64,000 nt of DNA, taken from the NCBI GenBank assembly GCA_037127315.1, contig JBBBDQ010001028.1:1302001-1366000 (forward strand), in the 5' to 3' direction. Shown piece by piece: positions 1 to 12,586 of this stretch. Below the pieces are notes generated by a model. It was not told the DNA's origin, did not search any database, and saw only the letters and a program-made list of their open reading frames with translations. The position numbers were made by a program, and so were the translations under genes. How positions within the stretch are numbered: the first letter of the stretch is position 1; every line of letters begins with the position of its first letter. The stretch is from Ascarosepion bandense (taxonomy: Eukaryota > Mollusca > Cephalopoda > Sepiida > Sepiidae).

Positions 1-1379
1 TTAATCTGTGTTAGAAATACCTAAAGAAACATTTTTGTTATGTGTTGTAAACTTTTGCATAGCACTGTATATGTTTGTGTGTGTGCACTCTGCATATTTC
101 AATTCAATGATGGACCTACAAATATTTCTACAAATTTTATAACTTTAAAAATAATTCTATTTATTATTGGATAATTTTCAAAACTCTAATAAAATCTTAT
201 AATTACATGACTTTTTGGAGTCTGAAAAATTGATTTTTTTCTCATCTCCAAATCAATGATTTTATTGCTTATCCCAGAATAAGGATTGTTCAGACTGGGT
301 ACAAAAGAAATGCATTATTTCAATGTCTTATTTCAAACTCTGTCAAATTATATGTGTTCACCTGCTTGCATATACATTAAATGGTATAAGCACATGTAAG
401 TTACTCATGCATGACACATACATTAAAAAGGTACATGTAAAGTCACACACAGTTTGTTATGGTCAGAGAATCAGTTTATCTTTTATAATAAAAATGTTCA
501 TATTTAGTCACTTCATATCACAATCTATTTAAAAAAGGATGCTATGAAAATTTAATAGACAAGTAACAAAAAAAAAATTTCTTAAATGATTGTTGTCATA
601 TACCTGCCTTAATGATAAACATCAAGATGATTATATGTCGATTCGGGAATATTTACATTTCCACATCTACAGATAGATATGGGTTATCTCTCCTAGATCA
701 TGACAAATGGACAATGATAAACAAAAATAAGAAAATGAGATTACTGTTTGATTGATATAATCAAACTGCAATCTTCCCAGGTCTGCTTCAATATCAACAC
801 ATGCACTGACCAACAATTCAAGGATGAACGACAAGATGAGACGATTTTTGATATAAGATTTTAATAAATAACAAAATATTAAAATAAAAACATATCTAAG
901 TAGGAATAAGGATGTCCAATGACCTGAATCCCAAAACTTATATTCTGATACCCAACATAGTCGAAATAACAATATCGACAAATATGAATGAATACAGGCA
1001 AATACAAATGCAAGAGATTAACACAAAATGAAAATGGGGAGAACCATATAATTTATAAGCACATGCAGTATGATGTGTGTGGTAACATAATATTTGTGGA
1101 AGTGTATGTGTGTTCTAACATGGGTCTAAGAATATAATAACTTATCTTTATATCAGTTCCTTCTCTCTTATTTTACTGTCTTCTTTTTTCTCTCTTCCTC
1201 CTATTTCTTTATACAACTTCAGATTCAAACACAGTCCACTTGAAATGTATGTAGCTATGGCTGTCTCTATTTTCTTTCAGTTAACTGTTGTACTTTCAGT
1301 ATAGAAATATTCTAAAATATCTGCACTCTTCTTTATTCATTTATTCAAACAAGTGTCGTATTTTCTGCACTTGAATAAT
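1..1379. other. AT-rich intergenic DNA, nothing recognised
   Basis: No reading frame longer than about 100 codons occurs here, and none of those present resembles a known family. A CT-rich stretch around 1160-1210 leads into the minisatellite. No splice-flanked exon, RNA gene or transposon terminus was seen. Confidence 0.5.
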
Positions 1380-1690
1380 TCTGCGGTTTCTTCTCTTTAA
1401 TATCTCTTCCTTCATATGTTAACTTTTCTGTGTTGCTATCTTTCTTTCTTTTCTTGATAAACAACTTGGCTTTGCTTTCTTTCTCTTCTTTTAACAAACA
1501 GGAATCAGCATACAAATAACATTACAGTTTCTTTTCTTCAATATCTCTTCGTCACTATCTTTCTTTCTTTCTTTCTTTCTTCCCTCAATAAACAACTCAG
1601 CTTCGCTTTCTTTCTCGTCTTTTAACAAACAGGAATCAGCATACAAATAACATTACAGTTTCTTCCCTTCAATATCTCTTCGTCACTATT

Positions 1691-1728
<38 letters not shown>

Positions 1729-2354
1729 CTCAATAAACAACTCAGCTTCGCTTTCTTTCTCGTTTTTTAACAAACAGGAATCAGCATGCAAATAACATTA
1801 CAGTTGCTTCCCTTCAATATCTCTTCGTCACTATCTTTCTTTCTTTCTTTCTTTCTTCCCTCAATAAACAACTCAGCTTCGCTTTCTTTCTCTTCTTTTA
1901 ACAAACAGGAATCAGCATGCAAATAACATTACAGTTTCTTCCCTTCAATATCTCTTCGTCACTATCTTTCTTTCTTTCTTTCTTTCTTCCCTCAATAAAC
2001 AACTCAGCTTCGCTTTCTTTCTCGTTTTTTAACAAACAGGAATCAGCATGCAAATAACATTACAGTTTCTTCCCTTCAATATCTCTTCGTCACTATCTTT
2101 CTTTCTTTCTTTCTTTCTTCCCTCAATAAACAACTCAGCTTCGCTTTCTTTCTCGTTTTTTAACAAACAGGAATCAGCATGCAAATAACATTACAGTTTC
2201 TTCCCTTCAATATCTCTTCGTCACTATCTTTCTTTCTTTCTTTCTTTCTTCCCTCAATAAACAACTCAGCTTCGCTTTCTTTCTCTTCTTTTAACAAACA
2301 GGAATCAGCATGCAAATAACATTACAGTTTCTTCCCTTCAATATCTCTTCGTCA

Positions 2355-2387
<33 letters not shown>

Positions 2388-2886
2388 CTCCCTCAATAAA
2401 CAACTCAGCTTCGCTTTCTTTCTCGTTTTTTAACAAACAGGAATCAGCATGCAAATAACATTACAGTTTCTTCCCTTCAATATCTCTTCGTCACTATCTT
2501 TCTTTCTTTCTTTCTTTCTTCCCTCAATAAACAACTCAGCTTCGCTTTCTTTCTCTTCTTTTAACAAACAGGAATCAGCATGCAAATAACATTACAGTTT
2601 CTTCCCTTCAATATCTCTTCGTCACTATCTTTCTTTCTTTCTTTCTTTCTTCCCTCAATAAACAACTCAGCTTCGCTTTCTTTCTCGTTTTTTAACAAAC
2701 AGGAATCAGCATGCAAATAACATTACAGTTTCTTCCCTTCAATATCTCTTCGTCACTATCTTTCTTTCTTTCTTTCTTTCTTCCCTCAATAAACAACTCA
2801 GCTTCGCTTTCTTTCTCGTTTTTTAACAAACAGGAATCAGCATGCAAATAACATTACAGTTTCTTCCCTTCAATATCTCTTCGTCA

Positions 2887-2935
<49 letters not shown>

Positions 2936-3561
2936 CTCAATAAACAACTCAGCTTCGCTTTCTTTCTCGTCTTTTAACAAACAGGAATCAGCATGCAAAT
3001 AACATTACAGTTTCTTCCCTTCGATATCTCTTCGTCACTATCTTTCTTTCTTTCTTTCTTTCTTCCCTCAATAAACAACTCAGCTTCGCTTTCTTTCTCG
3101 TCTTTTAACAAACAGGAATCAGCATGCAAATAACATTACAGTTTCTTCCCTTCAATATCTCTTCGTCACTATCTTTCTTTCTTTCTTTCTTTCTTCCCTC
3201 AATAAACAACTCAGCTTCGCTTTCTTTCTCGTCTTTTGACAAACAGGAATCAGCATACAAATAACATTACAGTTTCTTCCCTTCAATATCTCTTCGTCAC
3301 TATCTTTCTTTCTTTCTTTCTTTCTTCCCTCAATAAACAACTCAGCTTCGCTTTCTTTCTCTTCTTTTAACAAACAGGAATCAGCATGCAAATAACATTA
3401 CAGTTTCTTCCCTTCAATATCTCTTCGTCACTATCTTTCTTTCTTTCTTTCTTTCTTCCCTCAATAAACAACTCAGCTTCGCTTTCTTTCTCGTTTTTTA
3501 ACAAACAGGAATCAGCATGCAAATAACATTACAGTTTCTTCCCTTCAATATCTCTTCGTCA

Positions 3562-3598
<37 letters not shown>

Positions 3599-5200
3599 CT
3601 CAATAAACAACTCAGCTTCGCTTTCTTTCTCGTTTTTTAACAAACAGGAATCAGCATGCAAATAACATTACAGTTTCTTCCCTTCAATATCTCTTCGTCA
3701 CTATCTTTCTTTCTTTCTTTCTTTCTTCCCTCAATAAACAACTCAGCTTCGCTTTCTTTCTCTTCTTTTAACAAACAGGAATCAGCATGCAAATAACATT
3801 ACAGTTTCTTCCCTTCAATATCTCTTCGTCACTATCTTTCTTTCTTTCTTTCTTTCTTCCCTCAATAAACAACTCAGCTTCGCTTTCTTTCTCGTCTTTT
3901 AACAAACAGGAATCAGCATGCAAATAACATTACAGTTTCTTCCCTTCAATATCTCTTCGTCACTATCTTTCTTTCTTTCTTTCTTTCTTCCCTCAATAAA
4001 CAACTCAGCTTCGCTTTCTTTCTCGTCTTTTAACAAACAGGAATCAGCATGCAAATAACATTACAGTTTCTTCCCTTCGATATCTCTTCGTCACTATCTT
4101 TCTTTCTTTCTTTCTTTCTTCCCTCAATAAACAACTCAGCTTCGCTTTCTTTCTCGTCTTTTAACAAACAGGAATCAGCATGCAAATAACATTACAGTTT
4201 CTTCCCTTCAATATCTCTTCGTCACTATCTTTCTTTCTTTCTTTCTTTCTTCCCTCAATAAACAACTCAGCTTCGCTTTCTTTCTCGTCTTTTAACAAAC
4301 AGGAATCAGCATGCAAATAACATTACAGTTTCTTCCCTTCAATATCTCTTCGTCACTATCTTTCTTTCTTTCTTTCTTTCTTCCCTCAATAAACAACTCA
4401 GCTTCGCTTTCTTTCTCGTTTTTTAACAAACAGGAATCAGCATGCAAATAACATTACAGTTTCTTCCCTTCAATATCTCTTCGTCACTATCTTTCTTTCT
4501 TTCTTTCTTTCTTCCCTCAATAAACAACTCAGCTTCGCTTTCTTTCTCTTCTTTTAACAAACAGGAATCAGCATGCAAATAACATTACAGTTTCTTCCCT
4601 TCAATATCTCTTCGTCACTATCTTTCTTTCTTTCTTTCTTTCTTCCCTCAATAAACAACTCAGCTTCGCTTTCTTTCTCGTCTTTTAACAAACAGGAATC
4701 AGCATGCAAATAACATTACAGTTTCTTCCCTTCGATATCTCTTCGTCACTATCTTTCTTTCTTTCTTTCTTTCTTCCCTCAATAAACAACTCAGCTTCGC
4801 TTTCTTTCTCTTCTTTTAACAAACAGGAATCAGCATGCAAATAACATTACAGTTTCTTCCCTTCAATATCTCTTCGTCACTATCTTTCTTTCTTTCTTTC
4901 TTTCTTCCCTCAATAAACAACTCAGCTTCGCTTTCTTTCTCGTCTTTTAACAAACAGGAATCAGCATGCAAATAACATTACAGTTTCTTCCCTTCAATAT
5001 CTCTTCGTCACTATCTTTCTTTCTTTCTTTCTTTCTTCCCTCAATAAACAACTCAGCTTCGCTTTCTTTCTCGTCTTTTAACAAACAGGAATCAGCATGC
5101 AAATAACATTACAGTTTCTTCCCTTCAATATCTCTTCGTCACTATCTTTCTTTCTTCTTTGAAAAAACAATTCAGACTTGTCTTCTTCTTGTTTTAACAA
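1380..5200. repeat. 131-bp minisatellite array, about 28 units
   Basis: A head-to-tail array with a period of 131 bp; successive CATGCAAAT motifs at about 4441, 4572, 4703 and 4834 give the period. Each unit has a (CTTT)n tract, an AACAACTCAGCTTCGC segment, a short TTTAACAAACAGGAATCAGC segment, the octamer ATGCAAAT, and TTCCCTTCAATATCTCTTCG. The (CTTT)n tract varies in length between units and is longest near 1685-1725 and 2890-2932. Three variants follow the CTTTCTTTCT block: CTCGTC, CTCTTC and CTCGTT. The outermost units (1380-1500 and 5150-5200) are diverged, as expected for an array that is homogenised internally and decays at its edges. The open frame at 3152-3391 on the minus strand is a by-product of the repeat and is not a gene. 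Confidence 0.97.
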
Positions 5201-6130
5201 ATAAGAATTTATAAGTTCGTTTTTTCTTATTCAGAGTTGCTTAAGATGAATTGGTTAAAATTACACTATTATATCAAATGCATTTTCCTTTTCATTCATA
5301 ATTTATCAGCACCCAGCAATCGTAACTTGCTCATCCAAGATTTGACCTGCAACTGATTTCCAAACTTTACTTTCCATGTGATTTGTTTTCAGCGCAAATT
5401 CTAGCTTCATCTGTTTCACCACCTCATGTCTAGCTTCTGTCTATTTCCCATCTAGACATTTGTTATTAAGGGTATCTGGGTCAACCAACCTTGACCTGCT
5501 ATCCCAAAACTGACTCTAGGCTCCCACATGATCATCTCCTTGTTACCACACAGAGACCAATCTCAATATATGTGTGTAAGTGTGTGTGTGGCTATCTATA
5601 TCTGTAACACTGTGTCAAGTGGTAAATCACAAATTGAAAAGTTATGCTTCCTCATCCTATTCCAATTGTCCACTCTTTTTCTTTTGTTTTCCAGAGACAG
5701 ATTCAAATTGATTTATTTCAGCTTAAAGTCTTTGATAAAATCCCTGACTGCATCCTTTATAAATATATATCAATAACAATACTTTTAAAATAAATAATAG
5801 TGATGACAGAAATGACTGTATAAATTTCAATGGTGATGATTATTTTCCACAAACTTTACTGGTAAGCAGGGAAGCGTTGAGAGGGATTCTAATATTTTTC
5901 TACTTGGCAATTGACAATAACACAGATGGGCAATTAATAATCTTTGAAAACAATTATTTTTCCACTGAGATTTCATTAACAACATATACACATGGCTGTA
6001 ATAATAAGCAGAATAGTGTAAGTATGAATTCAAATGTGCATGTGTATATGTGAGCTTGTAGGAACATGTTGAAGCATTTTGCTAAAATATATAAATATAT
6101 CAATGCTTATGCTTGCATCTGTAGTGCACA
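5201..6130. other. Intergenic DNA, no recognised gene
   Basis: Single-copy-looking AT-rich sequence. An 82-codon frame at 5528-5776 is rich in hydrophobic residues but has no recognisable motif or splice context. The stretch ends at the (TA)n run at 6149-6180. Confidence 0.4.
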
Positions 6131-6141
6131 TTATCTTTCTC

Positions 6142-6180
<39 letters not shown>

Positions 6181-6183
<3 letters not shown>

Positions 6184-6579
6184 ATATTTATAAATAGAAC
6201 TTTGTCTCTGTGTGTGTGTGTGTGTGTGTCCATTACCTATAGACTCCAAAACGGCTGAACAGATTTTCTTGAAAATTTACACAGTTGTACAATAAGCATC
6301 TGCAAGTGTTCTTAGCTAGGTTTTGTGTCGAGGTACCCCCGATAAATATCAAAATCAATAATCAAAAAAATCAGGTTATAGAAGGAGTGGTCTGATTTTA
6401 ATCAAATTTGATACACTCATAGACAAAATCATAAGAAATGATATTCAGAAGTTTCAAGGTTGTAGTTTTTACAATAGTGCAGAAAATCGATAATATATAT
6501 ATAAAAGGCAAGATGTTTGTGTGTGTGTCTGTTTATCTTCCTGCATTTCTAGCCTAAATTTTGGTCACAGTTTTTTTTA

Positions 6580-6610
<31 letters not shown>

Positions 6611-6639
6611 GTTTATATCATTCTATCTTAGTCTAATGA

Positions 6640-6680
<41 letters not shown>

Positions 6681-7020
6681 CAGTCTATTCATATCTATCT
6701 CAGTCTGTTCATATCTATTTAGTTTTTGCTTCGGGTTTGGCTCTAAGTAGGTATAATTGTAGTTCTTAATCTCAGCCATGATACCATTTACTCAGAGAAC
6801 TTATTTAGCCTTCAAAATTCAGTTTATGACGAAAAAAACTTATTTGATATCGATACCAGGAAATCAAAATTTTTCTTTCAGTCTATGGTTTCACTTTAAC
6901 TGGAAACAACTATTGTTTTTTAGTCTTTCATGCCAACATCCAAAGAGTCTTAGCTCCAGGACCATGGATTAGTTTTAAAGCTTTCATTACACCTGAGCAA
7001 TGCCGGGCTATACTGCTAGT
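6181..7020 (+). mobile_element. Non-autonomous Helitron-type element, copy 1
   Basis: This is homologous over most of its length to 19763-20448. Shared blocks include TCCATTACCTATAGACTCC, AAAACGGCTGAAC and TTCTTAGCTAGGTTTTGT. The 3' end reads GCCGGGCTATACTGCTAGT. A GC-rich stem remnant followed by a terminal CTAG-T next to (TA)n is the usual Helitron 3' terminus. No Rep/helicase coding is present. Two (TATC)n tracts (6578-6610 and 6640-6680) expanded inside it. The 64-codon frame at 6778-6972 is not a gene. The class is inferred from the terminus; the repeat relationship is seen directly. Confidence 0.75.
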
Positions 7021-7165
7021 ATATATATATATAAAATGTATTTATAAAAAGTAGAGAAAATATATGTGCAACTGTCATATTCATGCTTAGGTAATACGCA
7101 GGCACAAACTACCCCAATTTGAATACTAGATATATAAATGATTATTTAGTCAGAGTGAGAGTATT

Positions 7166-7208
<43 letters not shown>

Positions 7209-8034
7209 TAAATATATATATTATTCTACGTTGACGGCATGACTTTCATGTATTATGCAGTCACAACATAAAAGACAAAAAATAATGTTAAAGTTAGTTA
7301 TAGTTACATTAAAAACATAGATAAATATATTTCACAACATAATAATATGATATCAAATAAATACTTGCCCAACTGAATAATATCAGTTACTCCACTTCTA
7401 ATAATGACCCTTCCAAAAATAATGGCAGTTGCTGAAAAAATAAAACCTGCCTATTGAATGGCCAGTGTATATCCAAAAGTATTATTTATAGAGCTCACAT
7501 TTATTCAGAGAATTAGATATTTTTGACCAATACCTGAATTTCAGTTCTCACCATCCATATTTACTTCTGTAAGGGAAGGTTGTCTGATAGATTTTGCTCC
7601 TCACTCTCAGCTGCTTGTTTCCCACTAATGGTGATTAAATGCACAAGAGATGAGGGTCCTAAGGTGTTCTTGTATCTCTTCCATTGGGCCTCTGCTGGAT
7701 AGAGGCAAGTTTCTATAGAAGGATTTTCTTTGGTAGATGATAAACTTCCGTTCTTGTTATATTACCGGCTCATTGCAGTTGAGTCTTCAGCAGTATCTTT
7801 TGAATATTTGATAGAATCTAGAAATTTCTTAAGAAATGGCTCAAGTCAGTGTAGAATTTATGCTTCTCTACTAGGTTCACTTGGAGAGTAGACATACTGA
7901 AAAGTGTTGATTGCTACCTTTTAGAAAGCAGAAGCTAATGATGATACAATATATTTTACTGCAATTCCAGAATATTTTACTGCAGGTCTAGAAGGAGATG
8001 GAGTCAAGCTTCATTAATTTATTATGATTTTCTA
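7021..8034. other. Intergenic DNA with (TA)n run
   Basis: A (TA)n run spans 7168-7205. The part from 7560 to 7990 is less AT-rich and could be a decayed LINE extending from the RTE endonuclease relic next to it, but no motif could be confirmed. Confidence 0.35.
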
Positions 8035-8262
8035 CTAGAATTATGATTTCTTGTAATTTACACTGAGCCTTGGCATTGTCTAGCATGGAGTAGAAAGATT
8101 CAATTCCTTCTACAGTACTTTTGTTGGGGCATACACAACTATAACAGATATGTTGAAGGGCTTTTCTTTTAGTTTAAGTACAAAAATTCTTTCAGATAAC
8201 TGACATTATCCCAGAATACATTTCTTTATATCTTGATCCAGTATCAATCCAACACTTTTAAA
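8035..8262 (-). mobile_element. RTE-type LINE endonuclease relic
   Basis: On the minus strand this aligns by eye to the endonuclease region of the longer RTE copy at 56600-56830. Shared phrases on the + strand include the GAGCCTTGG ... TGGAGTA ... AGATTC block, then the ACTTTTTC/CTTTTC and GAGAACT/CAGATAACTG blocks, ending at TTGTCCAGTAT/TTGATCCAGTAT. It is diverged and frame-broken. Only the part of the AP-endonuclease domain around the strand before the conserved GDLNA motif is left. Confidence 0.6.
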
Positions 8263-8819
8263 ATTTTTCTCTACACCTTCATTTATAATCCTGTTGTTGT
8301 CACTGAAAATATTTCTATAAATATACCTAGATATATATATACACCTAAAATGTTAATGTTTATCCGATTCATCTCCTGTTTTACAGTTTTCAGTTCACCA
8401 CAGTTCTTCAGCATTATTATGTTCCATATCCCAAGATTTATTCTTTGTTTGATGCAAACTGTTGCTAAATAACAGTCCAGCGACACCCGTTGCTTATGTT
8501 GCTTCTTTCTGAGCAAAGAATTAGTTCCAAAGAATTTTATCCCCTTTACATTGTATAGTGTATCTAATAAAGTGACTGTTAAGTATTGGTGTATTTGAGC
8601 AACACTTTTTAATTTATATAAGTTTACTTTCACGCATCAAAAGGTATTTATCTGAGATTTATTTTATTTAATTTTGCTAGTGGTGGAAAATTTGAGTATA
8701 AATTATCCCATGTCAATTTCTAAGTATTGCATCTCTGCATGTCAATTTGTGGTGCCATTATTATTATTAGTTGTTCTTAAACAAAGAATTTTTGTTGGTC
8801 TTCAACCAAAATTGCATAC

Positions 8820-8866
<47 letters not shown>

Positions 8867-9060
8867 TTTCATTAAAAATCACTGACAAGGCATTGAGAGC
8901 CATTTATAAAATTTTTCTTGCTTTTATAAAAGCGATTTCTTTTCTGAACATAGACTGTTGAAACAATCTGTATATTCAAACACTTTTGACTAATCTATTA
9001 TGCAAAAAATCATCCTTGATAATAGCTAATTGAATATGTAGATGTTTTTTTTAATATGGG
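8263..9060. other. Intergenic DNA with (TA)n run
   Basis: A (TA)n tract lies at 8823-8864. Overlapping frames of 79 and 116 codons at 8233-8633 on opposite strands show no family motif and were not called as genes. Confidence 0.4.
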
Positions 9061-9061
9061 T

Positions 9062-9310
9062 TTGATGTCACCTAACTTACACAAAAATGAAAATAACACT
9101 GACATCTCATTTTAAAATTACACAAAAATATCTTCAAATACTAAAGAGTAAATTTATTCAAGAAAATCAACCCATTGGCTTTAACTACAGCCTCCTAATA
9201 ACTTCAGAATCTTCTGAACAGTCTCCTTGTTTAAGTTGGCGGATGCTGCCATAATCCTTGTCTTTATAAAAATTTTATTTCCAGCAAATTCAAACTCTTG
9301 TACCAGACAC
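9062..9310 (-). mobile_element. Mariner/Tc1 relic, 3' end (same family as 26840-27560)
   Basis: The + strand sequence from TTACACAAAAATGAAAATAA through the ACTAAAGAGTAAATTTATTC and CATTGGCTTTAAC blocks matches 26850-27010. In that larger copy, the minus strand carries a degenerate transposase C-terminus. Only the last transposase codons and the 3' flank survive here, with a deletion of the central part. Confidence 0.6.
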
Positions 9311-10182
9311 AAAAATAGCAAGACATTAATAGGTGTAAAACTTTAAAAATACAAGATAACCACTGCGTAAAATTTTAGAAGGAGAAACATTTATTTACAC
9401 TTTACAATTACAACAAAAGGTATCAACAAAATTGGCATAAAATTTCCATTGTGCACCTATTAAGGCAGGATAAAAATTTATAATAAAAGATCACTATTGA
9501 AAAATGGGAAAAAGTTACGACTCAGGAGAAGACAAGAATATTTTTTAAATGACGAAAAGAGAAATAAGGCAATAAAATCAGTTAAACAAAAAGCATCCTT
9601 GTTAATATATTAGTCAAAATTGCTTATATCTACAAATTATTTGGACAGTTTTTCACACTGGACAGTTTTTTTGTATCTCTAGAAAAGAAGTCATTTGTAC
9701 AAATACAAGAAAAATTTAATAAAAAACTTAATCATATTGCCTTGTCAATCATTTTCAATGAAATCTATATAAAGTGGAATTGCTGACCAAATGCACAATA
9801 TATATATATAGTGTTGAGTTGTGACAGTTCATAATTTTCATACAATTTGTTAGTAAGTTGGTCTTTCAACACAAAATAGTATGAAACTGAAATGTTTTAA
9901 ATCCTTAGTCAGTTGACATGCTTGTGTACATGACATTCTCCTGCTAAACTCCGCCCATAATAAATATATTTTTGGCCTGCAAATATAAAAGTGTAAACAT
10001 ACACATTAAAAAATTAATAATAACATTTCATGTACATATGCATACATGTATGTGATGTATTATTGATAAACTTTTAATTAATTACAATGAAAAACTATTT
10101 TGCATCCTACCTCCTACTTAATCATACCTCACACAGACACAGACACACACACACACACATACACAATGTGTGTGCAGGTGTG

Positions 10183-10242
<60 letters not shown>

Positions 10243-11095
10243 GATATATAAAATGAAAGCTTGCATGCATCTGTAACTATTTGTTAGAGTTTGTATGCAT
10301 AAATAGTTTATATTCATGTACAGTATATTTGCATATTAATTTCCTCGCCCCCATCCTCTGTTTAGATACATAACCCAGTGTCTACAGTGGGGCAATACCA
10401 TTTTAAGAAAGGACTTCAGTACTAGTCAATCTAACACCAAAGAGATAGAATAAGAATTGCCTTTCAAAATTTGGTAAGTTTTATCATGTTTCATTTTGGA
10501 AGTTCACTTTTAAATAGTTCTTAAAATTTGTCACAAAAATTTTAGACCATATTCTATTGTCATCTTCAGTAAGTGTTTATGTATTTTTTCTCAAACAAAT
10601 ATAAAAAGCAACCGCAGATGGATATGGGGGTCAAACAAAATAATCACATTTTCCTTTAGTTGTTGCTGAATTTAAAAAAGTTTTTCTTGATGTAAAAAAA
10701 TTTTTTTCTTTATATATATATACACCCTGATACTTTATAAATTATACTTTCTGTTGTAGTTAATATATAACTCAATATGTTTGTTTCAAATTTCCAGTGT
10801 GTTATCTGAAATGATAAATTAATATTGATAATCATTTGTCATTGTTATATGCTTTTCTATTCAGGCCAGCATGCTCATCTTGATTGCTATATTCTAAACA
10901 CTTTGACTGCTGTGCTCTCCAGCCTTCTCCTGGTGTCTGTGGTAATACTCATTAGTCTTCTTGGTACCAAAGCACTTTGATATCATTATAGATTTTTATT
11001 TACAATATGGTAAACAACCCTAGAATTACATAATAAATATTCACACCATCAATTTACTGTAAAATATTTTGAGAAAAACAAATTAGAAGCTGATA
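9311..11095. other. Intergenic DNA with CA/TA microsatellites
   Basis: Compound microsatellite (AC)n-(TA)n-(AC)n at 10136-10245. No convincing gene, splice-flanked exon or transposon terminus was found. The 62-codon frame at 10129-10317 is the microsatellite read as protein. Confidence 0.45.
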
Positions 11096-11097
11096 TT

Positions 11098-11200
11098 CAA
11101 ATGGTATATGTACAATATAAATATAAACTATACCAAATGTTATATGTATCATATAATTATAAATCATACCAAATGGTATATGTATCATAAAAATATATCC
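11098..11200. repeat. Short tandem triplicate, 36-bp period
   Basis: Three adjacent units begin with AAATGGTATATGTA-type motifs at about 11099, 11135 and 11171 and share ATATGTATCATA-like interiors. They generate a 69-codon minus-strand frame with repeated peptides, which is not a gene. Confidence 0.8.
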
Positions 11201-11348
11201 TGAATATTTCACCAATGCTACTTGATGTAATACCAGTTTTATTGTGAAAACATTAGCTTTCATAATCTGACATACAGTAAATTAGTAATAAATTTGCATC
11301 AACTATGCTTACTGAGTTTTCTTACCATTTCACAAATCTGCTTTAAAA

Positions 11349-12586
11349 CATCACTTAATAAGTCCCAGGCCTGACATATAGTTGGTGCCACTAATATAGA
11401 ATTCACATGATTTTTATGAAGTACTAACTTTTAAATGGCATGTGACAAAATTTGAACCCAATCAAATTATTGGTTTACAAATTACATTTATTTAAGAGAA
11501 GCTATTATTGAAAATTTTCAAAACAATGGAAAAATCTGAATTTCATGAGTTGATAAAGCATTGCTTTCTAATGGAAAATAATACCATTCAAGCAAAGCTT
11601 TGTCAGAAACAATGGTTAAGAGGTAGTATGCTGACTTTAAATGTGGTCATACAGATACAAATGATGCCGAACACTCAGGTTGCCCAAAATCGCCAGTTGT
11701 CCTGGAAAACACCAAAAAAATCCACAAACTTGTTTTGGCCGATCGTAAATTAAAGCAGTATGAGATAGTAGAGGAGTTCAACATATCAGAAGACAATGTA
11801 TTCACCATTTTGCATGAACATTTTTCAATGAGAAAGCTGTGTTCAAAGTGGGTGCTGCATTTGTTCACAGTTGATCAATGTGTCGATAATTCAGAGCATT
11901 GTTTGAAACTGTTAACACAACAAGAAAATTTTGCTTAAATATGTGACAAGGGATGAAACATGGATCTACCACTTCACTCCAGAGTTAAATCGGCAGTCAG
12001 CTGAGTGGACAGCAGCGGGTGAAAGCTGTCCAAAGCGACCAAAGGCGCAAACATTAGCAAGCAAGGTTTTGGCCTTTACATTTTGTGATGCGCAAAGTAT
12101 TTTGTTCATTGATTACCATGAGAAAGAATGAACCATCAATAGCAAATACTATATAGTGCATTTGAAGGAAGAAATCACCAAAAAACGGCCACAAATGAAG
12201 AAGAAAAAGTGATCTTTCACCAAGACAACGCACTGTGTCACAAGTCAATCGCAACTATAGCTACATGAATTGTGCTTCAAATTGCTTCTGCATCAACGCT
12301 ATTCTCCAGATCTGGTTCCCAGTGACTACTGGTTGTTTGCAAACCTCAAAAAAATGCTTCAGGAAAAGAGATTTGGCTCCAATGAAGAAGTGATATTGGA
12401 AACTTTTATTTTAAAACTGATATTTTAAGGCCAAAGACAAATCGTTCTACAAAGAAGGCATTGAATTGTTAGAGAACTGTTGGAATCAGTGTATCACCCT
12501 AGAAGGAGACTATGTTGGTGAATAAAGTTGAATTTTACCTAAAAGTTGTTGTTTTATTAGTTAGGCCCAGGATTTATTGAGTGATG
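11349..12586 (+). mobile_element. Mariner-like DNA transposon with both inverted ends
   Basis: About 32-bp imperfect terminal inverted repeats are visible. The left end runs CATCACTTAATAAGTCCCAG and GCCTGACATATA from 11349. The right end, read on the minus strand from 12586, runs CATCACTCAATAAATCCTGG and GCCTAACTAATA. The roughly 1.24-kb length is typical of full mariner elements. The interior is a decayed transposase (11526-12525). Both ends are kept, so this is a complete but dead copy. Confidence 0.88.
11526..12525 (+). pseudogene. Mariner transposase, frame-broken
   Basis: The reading frame starts at ATG 11526 (MEKSEFHELI) and continues through an N-terminal DNA-binding region that needs several frame changes. 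Then come RDETW at about 11947 (first catalytic Asp), HQDNA at about 12216 (second Asp) and YSPDLVPSDYWLF at about 12299 (third Asp). This fits the D,D34D pattern of mariner. The C-terminus ends GDYVGE-stop at 12525. At least three frameshifts and an internal stop after YHEKE at about 12129 show that it cannot encode an active transposase. Confidence 0.88.

Noticed and set aside
3152..3391. 79-codon minus-strand frame with repeated ESEAELF peptides
   Set aside because: It is the minisatellite read as protein; its periodicity equals the DNA unit and the frame breaks with (CTTT)n length changes.
1380..5200. CRISPR array
   Set aside because: Units are contiguous with a 131-bp period and no unique spacers; the DNA is eukaryotic.
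8233..8633. Overlapping 79- and 116-codon frames as a small gene
   Set aside because: No motif, no splice signals, and partly overlapping the RTE relic.
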